NCBI RefSeq assembly: GCF_004216715.1
Contig: NZ_SGXG01000001.1
Location: 3,332,501 to 3,396,500 of the forward strand
From: Cecembia calidifontis
Lineage (GTDB): Bacteria; Bacteroidota; Bacteroidia; Cytophagales; Cyclobacteriaceae
Reading direction: 5' to 3'
DNA length: 64,000 nucleotides
The position numbers and the translations under genes are program-made. Under the pieces are notes generated by a model. It worked only from the letters and a program-made list of their open reading frames with translations, searched no databases and was not told where the DNA came from. Of this stretch, positions 1 to 8,791 are shown piece by piece (within the stretch, counting starts at the first letter, position 1; each line of letters opens with the position of its first letter).

Positions 1-270
1 GTCTCTTGCTGTAAAATCAATCCCTAAACCTATTTCGTCAAAATACCTTTGGGCAAACTGCTTTTGGATATATTTACCTTCCTTGCATACCTTGAGCACC
101 AGTTCCACCTCATGGTGGATATTTTGAGAAAAATCCGGGTGATAAAAAGGAGCGCCGTTCTTCAATACTGCTGTATCTGGTTTTAAGAAAACCACAGGTT
201 CACTGGGGCGTTCATTTTTCAGTTCTTCAATATGTTCGGCGTAGTTCCTACCTATGGCTATAATTTTCAT
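1..270 (-). CDS. Fumarylacetoacetate hydrolase family protein (3' part missing)
   Basis: The first 90 codons of a gene whose 3' end lies outside the window. The reading frame starts at the ATG complementary to 268-270 and runs open to base 1. The start MKIIAIGRNYAEHI and the later HHEVELVLKV (the E-x-E metal-ligand segment) and GIDFTARD are typical of the FAH domain as found in acylpyruvases and FAHD1/YcgM-like hydrolases, which split C-C bonds in acylpyruvates or decarboxylate oxaloacetate using Mg2+. It sits 40 bp downstream of moaE on the same strand and may be the last gene of that operon, although no link with cofactor synthesis is known. The substrate cannot be told from this fragment. 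Confidence 0.85.
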   Translation of the reverse strand, partial: MKIIAIGRNYAEHIEELKNERPSEPVVFLKPDTAVLKNGAPFYHPDFSQNIHHEVELVLKVCKEGKYIQKQFAQRYFDEIGLGIDFTARD

Positions 271-310
271 AATTCCTGAGATCTATTTTTGGCACAAAGA
301 AAATCAATTT

Positions 311-757
311 TTATTGGTTTTCCTTCCAGACTTCTTTTTCATTATCCACCAATTCCTTGCCCCAAATCGGCAGTTCTTTTTTGATTCTTTCCACCAATTC
401 TTCACAGCTGTCGATGGCCGCCTTACGGTGTTTGGAGGAGGTAAATACAAAGAGGCAGATTTCCCCCACTTTTACTTCTCCCAAACTGTGGTATATATGC
501 ATACAAGTGAGCGGATACTTTGCAAAAATGGATTCCCTGATTTCAAAGGCTTTTTCCAAAGCCATTTCTTCATAGGCAGTGTAATCAATGGCCCTTACTT
601 TTCCACCTTCTTTTTCATCGGCCCTGACCTGACCCAGGAATATGCTATGGCCTCCAATGTCGGTTTTGCTGCTGTGGTTGGCGATGGATTGGGCTATTTT
701 CTCAGGTGAGATAGGCCCTTCGACAAAGATGTTTTTTGGTTTACGTTGCTTTTCCAT
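311..757 (-). CDS. moaE: Molybdopterin synthase catalytic (large) subunit MoaE
   Basis: A 148-residue protein of normal MoaE length. MoaE binds precursor Z (cPMP) and receives sulfur from the thiocarboxylated C-terminus of MoaD to form molybdopterin's dithiolene. The conserved segments GGHSIFLGQVRAD, YTAYEEMA, the central HSLGEVKVGE and the lysine-bearing HRKAAI and IKKELPIWGKE are all present; the last holds the catalytic lysine of the family. It starts 5 bp after moeB ends, so it is co-transcribed with moaA, moaD and moeB. Cytoplasmic. Identification is secure. Confidence 0.95.
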   Translation of the reverse strand: MEKQRKPKNIFVEGPISPEKIAQSIANHSSKTDIGGHSIFLGQVRADEKEGGKVRAIDYTAYEEMALEKAFEIRESIFAKYPLTCMHIYHSLGEVKVGEICLFVFTSSKHRKAAIDSCEELVERIKKELPIWGKELVDNEKEVWKENQ

Positions 758-762
758 GGGAT

Positions 763-1845
763 TTAATTGAGTGGTGATTCAGGAGATTCAATACCCCCAA
801 GAATTGAATAAACGTTTTTTCCGGAAAGTTTCTTTTTCATTTCCCTTGCCATTCTAAGGCTCCGGATACCCGTTTGACAAAACAGAAAAATAGTTTCAGC
901 TTTTTCAATTTCAGGAGAAATATCATAGGAATTAGAAAAGGGAAGATTCAAATATTTGTATCCCCTAAGTTGTGGGGTCTCATGAGGCTCCCTGACATCA
1001 ATCAGGATGTTTTTAGGATTGATCTCCAGTCCCCGCAAGGCATCCCTCCACCTTACACCTTCTTCTGCATCACAAAAGAGCGCATAATCCCGCGAAGCAA
1101 GTTCGTCCAGGTTTTTGGGCAAAAAACTGGTTGATTTTTCAATTTTAGTCAATTCGACCTGATAAATCTGATGGTTCAAGAGATTATAATAGAGCATTTT
1201 ATTGACAAGGGTATCCCCAAATCCTGTCAGAAATTTGATGGTCTCCGCAGCCTGTATGGTTCCGATGATACCCGGAAGAACGCCCAATACACCCGTCTCA
1301 CTGCAATTGGGGATTTCGTTCTCTTTAGGAGGTTCGGGATAAAGGTCCCTGTAATTGACTGCTCCATCAAAAGCATTGAAAATAGCCACTTGTCCTTCGT
1401 TTTGGTAAATAGCTGCAAAAACCAAAGGTTTTCCCAATAAGACACAGGCGTCATTGACCAGGTACCTGGTGCTGAAATTATCAGAACCGTCCACAATGAT
1501 ATCGTATTGACTGATAAAAGTTGCGGCATTCGAAGGGCTTAGAAATTCAGGGATATATTGAATCTGAATATCGTTGTATTTGGATTTTAGGTAGTGGGAG
1601 GACGCTAGGGCTTTATTGATCCCGATTTCTGCTTCGCCATAAATCACTTGCCTGTTGAGATTGCTCTCAGCCACCGTATCCCCATCCATGATCCCAATAC
1701 GTCCCAGTCCGGCAGCAGCCAGGTAGAGAATGGCAGGGCATCCCAATCCACCAGCCCCAATGACCAAAACGCTGGAATTTTGGAGTTTCTTTTGGGCTTC
1801 CTGTCCAAAGCCCGGTAAAATGGTCTGTCTGGAAAACCTGTTCAT
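763..1845 (-). CDS. moeB: MoeB/ThiF-family adenylyltransferase with C-terminal rhodanese domain
   Basis: A 360-residue E1-like enzyme that should adenylate the C-terminal glycine of MoaD and pass on sulfur. The N-terminal ThiF domain (about residues 5-240) has the ATP loop VIGAGGLGCP, the arginine-bearing NLNRQVIYG and the DGSDNFSTR segment. A rhodanese domain (about 265-355) follows with a CQTGIR active-site loop containing the persulfide cysteine, as in eukaryotic MOCS3/Uba4. Unlike E. coli MoeB and MOCS3, the first zinc CxxC pair is missing: the segment reads NYRDLYPEPP where CYRCLFPxPP is usual, and no second CxxC is seen. It lies 1 bp from moaD and 5 bp from moaE. Function is well supported by context; service to ThiS as well is possible. 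Confidence 0.9.
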   Translation of the reverse strand: MNRFSRQTILPGFGQEAQKKLQNSSVLVIGAGGLGCPAILYLAAAGLGRIGIMDGDTVAESNLNRQVIYGEAEIGINKALASSHYLKSKYNDIQIQYIPEFLSPSNAATFISQYDIIVDGSDNFSTRYLVNDACVLLGKPLVFAAIYQNEGQVAIFNAFDGAVNYRDLYPEPPKENEIPNCSETGVLGVLPGIIGTIQAAETIKFLTGFGDTLVNKMLYYNLLNHQIYQVELTKIEKSTSFLPKNLDELASRDYALFCDAEEGVRWRDALRGLEINPKNILIDVREPHETPQLRGYKYLNLPFSNSYDISPEIEKAETIFLFCQTGIRSLRMAREMKKKLSGKNVYSILGGIESPESPLN

Positions 1846-1846
1846 A

Positions 1847-2095
1847 TCAACCTCCTGAAAATGGTGGCAATAAAGCTATCTCTGCTCCATTTGGGATGGG
1901 ACTGTCACCCGATACTTGTTTTCTATTTACAGCAATGCCGAATTTGGTGTCTTTTAATGCGGGATATTGTTGAAATAAATAGCCTTTCAATACATCTGTA
2001 CTTGGAATCCCCTCTAATTCTATTTCATTGCTTTGTATCTTTTCCGCTATCATTCCAAAAGCCAAAACCTTGAATTTATGTCGCTCTATACTCAT
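1847..2095 (-). CDS. moaD: Molybdopterin synthase sulfur carrier subunit MoaD
   Basis: An 82-residue ubiquitin-fold sulfur carrier. The decisive feature is the C-terminus LLPPFSGG: the terminal Gly-Gly is adenylated by MoeB and turned into a thiocarboxylate, which donates sulfur to precursor Z on MoaE. The preceding AVNRKQV and IPNGAEIALLPP are typical of MoaD. It lies 1 bp upstream of moeB in the transcript, suggesting translational coupling of carrier and activating enzyme. Cytoplasmic. Confidence 0.93.
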   Translation of the reverse strand: MSIERHKFKVLAFGMIAEKIQSNEIELEGIPSTDVLKGYLFQQYPALKDTKFGIAVNRKQVSGDSPIPNGAEIALLPPFSGG

Positions 2096-2149
2096 AATCC
2101 ATTTAATATTTAGGATTGCTCATCCTGTTTTGAACGGTATTCAATTTTA

Positions 2150-3130
2150 TCAACCTCCGATTTTTATCATACTTCGGTTTACAATTTTTTCAGCCTCAGT
2201 TTTTTGGAATTCCGGTGTAAACTGGCCTCCCAGCATGGCATGTTTTCTCTGAACAGAAAGCTTGATCAGCGGCAAAATGTCTTTGCCCTGCCTCAATGTT
2301 CCCAATAGATCCATTTCTTCTTTACCAAACAGACAGTTTTTCATTTTTCCATCAGCCGTGATCCTCAGTCTGTTACAGTCCCCGCAAAAGTGTTCACTCA
2401 TGGTAGTAATAAAAGCAAAGGTCCCCCTATGACCTGGGATATGGTATTTCTTGGCTGTGGCATGGGGTTCATCATGGAGCTTGGTCACTTCAAATTTTGT
2501 TTGCACCATTTCCAACATCTGCCTGGCTGTAATTACTTTATCTACTTTCCAGTGATTGCCGGAAAAGGGCATGAATTCAATAAAACGTACATGGAGAGGG
2601 TAGTCCTTTGTCAAAGCTACAAAATCAAGAATCTCGTTTTCTATGATGCCATTGAGTGCGACAGCATTGATTTTGATTCTAAACCCCTCCCTAAGCAGTA
2701 GCAGGATATTGTTCCAAACCTGTTCCAGTTGGTCTCTTTTGGTTAATTTGAAAAAAGTTTCTCTGTTCAGGGAGTCTAAACTGACATTGAGGGAGCGCAT
2801 ACCAGCCGCTTTCATGGCTTCGATATGCTTGTGCACCAGGATGCCATTGGTAGTCATGGTCAGTTCTACCGGGTATTTAGATAAGCTTTTCAGGATATCA
2901 GGAAACTCCTTTCTTACCAAAGGCTCACCACCGGTCAGCCTGATTTTCTTGATGCCCTGCTCAACAAAAATCCCGGCTATTTGATCAATCTCTGCTGTAG
3001 ACATCAGGTGGGAGTGGGGGAGAACCTCGATTTCCTCATTGGGCATGCAGTAGGCACAACGGAAGTTACAACTGTCGGTAAGTGAGATTCTGAGGTAGTC
3101 GTGTATCCTATTGTGTTGGTCTTTCAGCAT
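2150..3130 (-). CDS. moaA: GTP 3',8-cyclase MoaA (radical SAM)
   Basis: A 326-residue radical-SAM enzyme that starts molybdenum cofactor synthesis by converting GTP to 3',8-cyclo-7,8-dihydro-GTP. The N-terminal cluster motif CNFRCAYC (C-x3-C-x2-C) follows DYLRISLTDS, and LTGGEPLVR is the SAM-binding GGE segment. The C-terminal [4Fe-4S] cluster that binds GTP is present as FCGDCNRLR followed by NCLF. The protein ends in IKIGG, the conserved C-terminal GG tail inserted in the active site. It is the first gene of the minus-strand Moco operon; moaC, which is needed for the next step, is not in the window. Cytoplasmic. Confidence 0.96.
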   Translation of the reverse strand: MLKDQHNRIHDYLRISLTDSCNFRCAYCMPNEEIEVLPHSHLMSTAEIDQIAGIFVEQGIKKIRLTGGEPLVRKEFPDILKSLSKYPVELTMTTNGILVHKHIEAMKAAGMRSLNVSLDSLNRETFFKLTKRDQLEQVWNNILLLLREGFRIKINAVALNGIIENEILDFVALTKDYPLHVRFIEFMPFSGNHWKVDKVITARQMLEMVQTKFEVTKLHDEPHATAKKYHIPGHRGTFAFITTMSEHFCGDCNRLRITADGKMKNCLFGKEEMDLLGTLRQGKDILPLIKLSVQRKHAMLGGQFTPEFQKTEAEKIVNRSMIKIGG

Positions 3131-3265
3131 GCTTTTGATTCAATTTGTAATCCAAGTTCGCAAAAATCCGGCAAAATCAACAGGATTCCTGAACAGTGGC
3201 GGGAATTACAAATAAAAGGATTTTTTGACTTTTAAAGTTTCGATTTTCAAAGGGAATTTTTAAAA

Positions 3266-3302
3266 AAAGCCCTCTGTCTTTAATTTTTGAGCAGAGGGCT
3301 TT
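3266..3302 (-). terminator. Intrinsic terminator after the S9 peptidase gene
   Basis: An 11-bp perfect stem AAAGCCCTCTG / CAGAGGGCTTT with a 15-base loop. Read on the minus strand it is followed by a run of T residues (complement of 3262-3268), so it terminates the S9 peptidase transcript before the moaA promoter region. Confidence 0.85.
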
Positions 3303-3326
3303 GATGTTGTTAGTTTTCACAAGTTA

Positions 3327-5810
3327 TTACTTTGTTTGCGGCTTTTCCCGCTGTATTTCCAGCATATCCACAGGGGGAGGGGTGTTGTCACCCAAGAGGT
3401 GCTGCACAAAATAATCTCCCATTCTCCAGAAGAAGTATTCGGTCATATCCCCAAAACCATGTCTTTGGCTAGGCAGAATGATGAAGTCAAAGCGCTTGTT
3501 GGCTCTGATCAAGGCATTGGCCATCCGGATGGTATTGGCTGGATGTACATTGTTATCCACGTCCCCTGTTACCAAAAGTAACCTTCCTTTGAGATTTTTG
3601 GCTATATCTGGATTCTTTTCAATTTGGTAAATGAAGGTGGTATCTCCTTTAGGGGTGATGACTTCTTTTACACCATGGTGCTTCTCTGACCACCAGCGGT
3701 TGTAGATGTTGTTCTCATGATTGCCTGCCGAAGATACAGCCACCTTAAAGAAATCAGGGTAGACCAACATGGCAGCCGTAGACATAAATCCACCGCCGGA
3801 ATGTCCATGGATTCCTACCCTGGATTTATCAATAAAGGAATGCCTATCGGCCAATTGCTCCACGGTGGCCTTTTTGTCTGCCAGACCGTAATCTCTTAAG
3901 TTGCCATAACCATAATTATGGTACCATTTTGAACGGGCAGGATGACCGCCTCTGTTGCCTATGGTCACGACCACGAAACCGAACTGTGCCAGGCGGTCAA
4001 TCCTGTCCATGGCCCTGCCAAAGGATTTGTTCACGGCTTCGGTCTGGGGGCCGGGATAGACATACTGAATGATCGGATATTTCTTGGTGCTATCAAAATC
4101 AAAGGGCAAGTACATGACACCATAAAGATCAGTGATGCCATCATCTGCTTTGACTTTATAGGTTTGCGGGAACTTGTATCCGGCAGCAAAAAGGGAACTT
4201 AAATCTGCGGTTTCCAAGTCCATCACTTTCCTTCCCATATTGTCAAATAGAGCAGAGGCAGGAACGGTATTGACCCTGCTGAAATTATTTACAAAGAAGG
4301 TAGCTTTGTCGTTAAGGGAAACTTCATGGTTGTAGTCCCCTGGATTGAGCAATGTGATGGGGCCACCGTTCAAACTTACTTTATACAAATGGAGGTAATA
4401 AGGATCTTCTCCTTTTTCCTTTCCATTGGCCGTGAAATATAAGATCCTGGCCCTTTCATCAACCCTCTCTATACTTTCTGTGTGGAAAGGTCCAGAGGTT
4501 AACTGTCTTTTGAGTTGGCCATTGGTTCCGTACAGGTAGAAATGTCCCCAGCCATCTCTTTCTGACCAGTGAATCATTTCAGCACCATTATTGATGATTT
4601 CCGGTTTTTGGATGTCGATGTAAGTGTTGCTTCTTTCTTCTACGATTACCTCTTTCTTTCCTTCTTTGATATTCCAGCGACAGATATCTATACGCTTTAA
4701 ATCCCTGGATGTGATGGAAAAGTAGAAGAAGTTATTATCCCCCAACCATTTTACCGGTTTGAAGTCATCATCTCTATTGGATGCAGGAATGCTTTCTGAC
4801 CATAGGCCAATGGTCTGGTCTTTGAAAGTGGCCACATCCAATTTGGTTAGGTTTTTGGAATCAAAGGAATAGTGATAAAGCTCAGCAATGGGCTGCTCTT
4901 TTTCTCCAGGCATGGCATACTTATAGGTTTCCAAAGTTGGCCGGGGGTCTCTGGTATTATGGATCACCCAAAGGTCTTTTACCTTTCTGGAATCCGAGCG
5001 TGTAAGGACAAACTGTTTGGAATCTGAAGACCAAAGTATATTGGCCCTTTTCCTTTTGTCTTTGTTTTTTTCCTCTTCTTCATTGTCTTCCCCACGGCCC
5101 CCGCTTCCGTAGGAGTAGTCTTTTTCCCCATCTGTTGTCAACTGATATTCAACGATGGTGCTGTCCTTTTCATCCTTTACGGCTTTGAGGAAGTTAGCCT
5201 TATCCATCCAATAGAGGTTGTCATTTTTGGCAAATACCACCTTGGAAGAGTCGGGAGAGATATTGGCCCATGATAACCTTTTGGCTTCCTCCTCAGGATC
5301 CTTGATTTCTGTGAGTACCTGGGTGTTGATGTTGTAGCGAAATACAAAAGTTTTCTTTTCCAGGGAATCCTTGGCATTCCTGTTTTTGGCTTTTATTTCT
5401 TCCCAGTCTTTTTTGATGACATCTTGGGTACTTTTCACCTTAAACTCGATGGTGTTTTCATCTTCCAGAAATTTCAGGTTGGAAATATCCAGATGTTGTC
5501 CATCAAAAGGATCCCTTACCACTTTGGTGATTTCAGCAGCCAAGCGGTCATTGTCAAATAGCTTTGATTTGGTCTTGGTCGCAGGATTGACGATGTACCA
5601 GTTTTTACCTTCAGTGGTTTCGTATTCATACCAAAAACGGTCTGATTTTTTCAACCAATGGGCATCCACTGAGGTGCTGAAAATCATCTTTTTAAGTTTC
5701 TCGGGAGAAAAACGCGCAGCGAGTTCGTAATTTCCTTTGGTTGGGACTTCCTGGGCAACTAGACTTCCCAAGCTGAACCAGCAAATAAATAAGAGGTAAA
5801 GTTTCTTCAT
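3327..5810 (-). CDS. S9 family peptidase (dipeptidyl peptidase IV / prolyl oligopeptidase type), exported
   Basis: An 827-residue protein with an N-terminal signal peptide (MKKLYLLFICWFSLGSLVAQ). A long beta-propeller of the DPP IV N-terminal type covers roughly residues 100-550, and the alpha/beta-hydrolase peptidase domain the last 260. The catalytic serine lies in GIHGHSGGG, the acid in VTGDVDNNVHP and the histidine in SQRHGFGD, giving a complete S9 triad. Enzymes of this type release dipeptides from the N-terminus of peptides in the periplasm or at the cell surface. It is divergent from the S10 peptidase at 6154 and transcribed alone. Substrate preference (X-Pro or broader) cannot be read from the sequence. 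Confidence 0.92.
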   Translation of the reverse strand: MKKLYLLFICWFSLGSLVAQEVPTKGNYELAARFSPEKLKKMIFSTSVDAHWLKKSDRFWYEYETTEGKNWYIVNPATKTKSKLFDNDRLAAEITKVVRDPFDGQHLDISNLKFLEDENTIEFKVKSTQDVIKKDWEEIKAKNRNAKDSLEKKTFVFRYNINTQVLTEIKDPEEEAKRLSWANISPDSSKVVFAKNDNLYWMDKANFLKAVKDEKDSTIVEYQLTTDGEKDYSYGSGGRGEDNEEEEKNKDKRKRANILWSSDSKQFVLTRSDSRKVKDLWVIHNTRDPRPTLETYKYAMPGEKEQPIAELYHYSFDSKNLTKLDVATFKDQTIGLWSESIPASNRDDDFKPVKWLGDNNFFYFSITSRDLKRIDICRWNIKEGKKEVIVEERSNTYIDIQKPEIINNGAEMIHWSERDGWGHFYLYGTNGQLKRQLTSGPFHTESIERVDERARILYFTANGKEKGEDPYYLHLYKVSLNGGPITLLNPGDYNHEVSLNDKATFFVNNFSRVNTVPASALFDNMGRKVMDLETADLSSLFAAGYKFPQTYKVKADDGITDLYGVMYLPFDFDSTKKYPIIQYVYPGPQTEAVNKSFGRAMDRIDRLAQFGFVVVTIGNRGGHPARSKWYHNYGYGNLRDYGLADKKATVEQLADRHSFIDKSRVGIHGHSGGGFMSTAAMLVYPDFFKVAVSSAGNHENNIYNRWWSEKHHGVKEVITPKGDTTFIYQIEKNPDIAKNLKGRLLLVTGDVDNNVHPANTIRMANALIRANKRFDFIILPSQRHGFGDMTEYFFWRMGDYFVQHLLGDNTPPPVDMLEIQREKPQTK

Positions 5811-6153
5811 GTCTCATTATAATATTGGCCTCGAAACTATCATTTTGATCCTTTAAAGGGCAACCGTCTGTGGAAAATTGAGCGTTGAGGGCAATTTCCA
5901 TTTACATGAAATAAAAAACCAAGAAACTAAATGACCACAAAAAAAATAAGGGTATTAGTGAAATTCGTGGTGCTCGTGGACCTTCTTATTCGGGTTCATC
6001 CTAATTCATTGGTGGTTTCATTAATTCAGGTTCCATCTTATCAATGATTCCGAGGTTTGCCCCATTTATCACGGACACTTATCCCTCTGTGTAAATTAGG
6101 GCAGCATCACTGCCAAATCTTGTATATTTAAATCGTTTAATGGACATATCACT
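5811..6153. other. Intergenic region between two divergent peptidase genes
   Basis: 343 bp with no convincing gene. It should hold promoters for both peptidase genes. A TATATTTA at 6123-6130, 23 bp before the S10 start, is a loose match to the Bacteroidota -7 element TAnnTTTG. A phrase near 5957-5985 (attcgtggtgctcgtgg) resembles dispersed non-coding repeats of this group. Confidence 0.4.
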
Positions 6154-7638
6154 ATGAAAAAACACTTACTCACATTATGCTTTTTGGTTTTCAGCATCCT
6201 GATGGTTCAGGGGCAGGAAACAAGAGAAATCAAGGTTGAATCAGCCTCGGTTACCAACGGTTCGGTAACTATCAAAGGCAGCCGTGTTCCTTACAAAGCC
6301 ACTGCAGGTACCATGCCTGTATGGAATGAGGACGGCAAAGCTGTCGCTACTTTGTTTTATACTTATTATGAAAGGACCGATGTGACAGATAAAAGCACCC
6401 GTCCGTTGGTATTTTCCTTTAACGGAGGTCCTGGTTCAGGCTCCCTTTGGATGCACCTTGCCTACACAGGCCCATATGTGCTTAACATCGATGACGAAGG
6501 CTATCCATTGCAGCCTTATGGTGTGAAGCAAAATCCGCACTCCATCTTGGATGTGGCCGATATCGTATACATTGATCCGGTGAACACGGGTTACTCCAGA
6601 ATAGTGGATAAAGAAACCCCGAGATCTACCTTTTTTGGGATCAACTCTGATGTGAAATACCTGGCAGATTGGGTAAAAACTTTCGTGACCAGGCAAAACA
6701 GATGGCAATCACCTAAATATTTGATTGGAGAAAGTTATGGTACGACCAGGGTTTCCGGTTTGGCTTACGAACTCCAAAATTCCCATTGGATGTACCTGAA
6801 TGGGGTAATATTGGTTTCTCCAACAGGTCTAGGACTCGACAGAAGCGGTCCAGTAGCCAAGGCCAATTACTTGCCTTATTATGCAGCTACTGCCTGGTAC
6901 CACAAAGTCCTTCCTGCTGACCTACAGTCCAAAGATTTGGATGATATCTTGCCAGAGGTAGAAAAATATACCTTGGAGACAGTGTTGCCTGCCATTGCCA
7001 AAGGTGGTGCATTAGATCCTGCCGAAAGAAAGGCCATTGCTAAAAAGATGGCGTATTATTCTGGAATCAGCGAAGAGGTTTTTCTTCAGCATGCCCTGGC
7101 TGTTCCTACCAGTTTCTTTTGGAAAGAATTGATGCGTGACAAGGGATTGACAGTAGGACGTTTGGACAGCCGATACAGAGGTATTGACCAAACAGATGCC
7201 GGTGAAAGGTACGACTATGATCCTGCTTTGACAGCTTGGAACCATGCTTTCTCTCCTGCCATGAACTACTATGCCAAAAACATCCTTAAATACGATACCG
7301 ATCTGACATATTACCTATTTGGTCCGGTACATCCTTGGGACAGGAGCAATGACAATACTGGAAACCAATTGGCCCAGGCCATGTTACAGAACCCTTACCT
7401 GCATGTGATGACCCAGTCCGGTTATTTTGATGGCGGTACAGATTATTTCAATGCGAAATACAACATGTGGCAGATGGATCCTGCCGGCAAACTACAGGAC
7501 AGGATGAGCTTCAAAGGTTACAGAAGTGGTCACATGATGTACCTGAGAGCGGAAGATTTGAAAAATTCCAATGAGGATGTCAGACAGTTTATCTTGAAAA
7601 CCATTCCTCCTAAGGATAAGCCTGCGAAGTACTGGTAA
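6154..7638 (+). CDS. S10 family serine carboxypeptidase-like protein, exported
   Basis: A 494-residue protein with a cleavable signal peptide (MKKHLLTLCFLVFSILMVQGQ). The S10 hallmark oxyanion segment FNGGPGSGS is at about residue 90, the catalytic serine is in IGESYGTTR near residue 192, the aspartate in YFDGGTDYF and the histidine in YRSGHMMYL near the C-terminus. The family removes C-terminal residues from peptides at acid to neutral pH. Together with the divergent S9 exopeptidase it gives complementary trimming of peptides from both ends in the periplasm. No operon partner. Confidence 0.9.
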   Translation: MKKHLLTLCFLVFSILMVQGQETREIKVESASVTNGSVTIKGSRVPYKATAGTMPVWNEDGKAVATLFYTYYERTDVTDKSTRPLVFSFNGGPGSGSLWMHLAYTGPYVLNIDDEGYPLQPYGVKQNPHSILDVADIVYIDPVNTGYSRIVDKETPRSTFFGINSDVKYLADWVKTFVTRQNRWQSPKYLIGESYGTTRVSGLAYELQNSHWMYLNGVILVSPTGLGLDRSGPVAKANYLPYYAATAWYHKVLPADLQSKDLDDILPEVEKYTLETVLPAIAKGGALDPAERKAIAKKMAYYSGISEEVFLQHALAVPTSFFWKELMRDKGLTVGRLDSRYRGIDQTDAGERYDYDPALTAWNHAFSPAMNYYAKNILKYDTDLTYYLFGPVHPWDRSNDNTGNQLAQAMLQNPYLHVMTQSGYFDGGTDYFNAKYNMWQMDPAGKLQDRMSFKGYRSGHMMYLRAEDLKNSNEDVRQFILKTIPPKDKPAKYW

Positions 7639-7670
7639 AAGAGAAGCCAGATGGGAGAAATTAAAAGGGA

Positions 7671-7720
7671 GAATTTTAGAATCTAGAGATTAGACTTTAG
7701 AAGCAAGAACCAAGAAGGAG
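7671..7720. repeat. Degenerate intergenic repeat, class A, copy 1
   Basis: The text around 7676-7712 (tttagaatctagagattaga then a tttagaagcaagaacca) is closely matched at 20455-20500. Both copies lie just downstream of plus-strand genes and contain no reading frame. Confidence 0.5.
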
Positions 7721-7881
7721 TTAAGGGATTTAGGAATTCATGGAAGTGGGTTTTTGAATTGCCTTTGCTCCTTTTTTTCCTGCTTTGTTTTGATTTTGGG
7801 TGTTTACAACTAAATTAAGGGAGATTATTGAAGTGAGGGCCAATGCTTTGCACTTGATTTTTCATCATTCCTGATTAAGAA

Positions 7882-8616
7882 GTGAATAAGATTAAAATTT
7901 TAATTGTTGAAGATGAACTGGTCATTGCCGAGGATTTGAAGGATACCTTAGAAGACTTGGGATATGAAGTAGTTGGTATTGCCATCAGTGCCCGGGAAGC
8001 TTTGGCCATGATTGAGGAAAAATCCCCGGATCTTGCGCTCCTTGATGTACAAATCAAAGGAGGGAGAGACGGAATTGAACTGGCAGCTGATATCAATGAA
8101 CGATATCACCTGCCTTTTATCATGCTGACATCCCATGCAGACCTTCAGACCATCAACAGGGCCAAGGAGGTCAATCCTTATGGCTACTTGGTAAAGCCTT
8201 TTAATGAAAGGGAGATTTTGGCAGGAATTGAAATGGCCATGTCCAATTTTGGTAAGGAAAAGGCCAGAAAAGAAAATCAGGAAAATTCTGATGATTTTGT
8301 ACTTAAAGACAGTCTGTTTATCAGGACCAATGGCATGTTGGTGAAACTCAAACTTCAGGATATCATTTACCTTGAAGCAGATGCGAACTATACCCAGGTC
8401 CATACCAAAGATAAAAAATTTGTCATCCGGTCTACTTTGAAAGAACTGGAAGGCAAGCTGGATACCAACCGTTTTGTCCGGGTGCACAAATCTTTTTTGA
8501 TCAATCTGGAAGAGATTGAAGGCATTCAAGCGGAATCTGTGCACATCGCAGGAAAAGAAATCCCCATCAGTAGGAACCAATACAGTTGGTTACTGCACCA
8601 GATAAAGACACTTTGA
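7882..8616 (+). CDS. LytTR-family response regulator
   Basis: A 244-residue two-component regulator starting with GTG at 7882. A receiver domain (about 1-120) has the acidic pair in IVEDEL, the phosphorylated Asp in ALLDVQIKGG, the T/S in MLTSHAD and the lysine in YLVKPFNE. A LytTR DNA-binding domain fills about 140-240 (KLQDIIYLEADANYTQVHT, RFVRVHKSFLINL). The likely partner is the TPR/HisKA_2 sensor kinase at 9429-11337, with a TonB-domain gene between them. Target genes are unknown. The receiver lacks any C-terminal truncation and looks intact. Confidence 0.9.
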   Translation: MNKIKILIVEDELVIAEDLKDTLEDLGYEVVGIAISAREALAMIEEKSPDLALLDVQIKGGRDGIELAADINERYHLPFIMLTSHADLQTINRAKEVNPYGYLVKPFNEREILAGIEMAMSNFGKEKARKENQENSDDFVLKDSLFIRTNGMLVKLKLQDIIYLEADANYTQVHTKDKKFVIRSTLKELEGKLDTNRFVRVHKSFLINLEEIEGIQAESVHIAGKEIPISRNQYSWLLHQIKTL

Positions 8617-8650
8617 TGATAGTTGTTAGCAGCCCGGTAATTTAAAAATG

Positions 8651-8791
8651 TTAATTCTGAAAGAAAGCCAAATTGACATTTTTTAGCACTTCTTTCACAA
8701 TTGCTGCGCGTTCTTCCCAGAGGTAATTCATCGTGAAGGTATTGTAGGTAGATTCATTCATAAGTTTTGACAACCTAAACAAATGAATCAT
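8651..8791 (-). CDS. Possible small ORF (46 or 36 aa), antisense to the TonB gene start
   Basis: A minus-strand frame in the gap between two plus-strand genes. It can start at the ATG complementary to 8789-8791 (overlapping the TonB gene start) or at the one at 8759-8761, and ends at TAA 8651-8653. Its composition is protein-like, with segments such as MNYLWEERAAIVKEVL predicted to be helical, and few Ser/Cys of the kind seen in shadow frames. No family is recognised. It may be a true small protein, the tail of a decayed gene, or chance. Confidence 0.25.
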   Translation of the reverse strand: MIHLFRLSKLMNESTYNTFTMNYLWEERAAIVKEVLKNVNLAFFQN

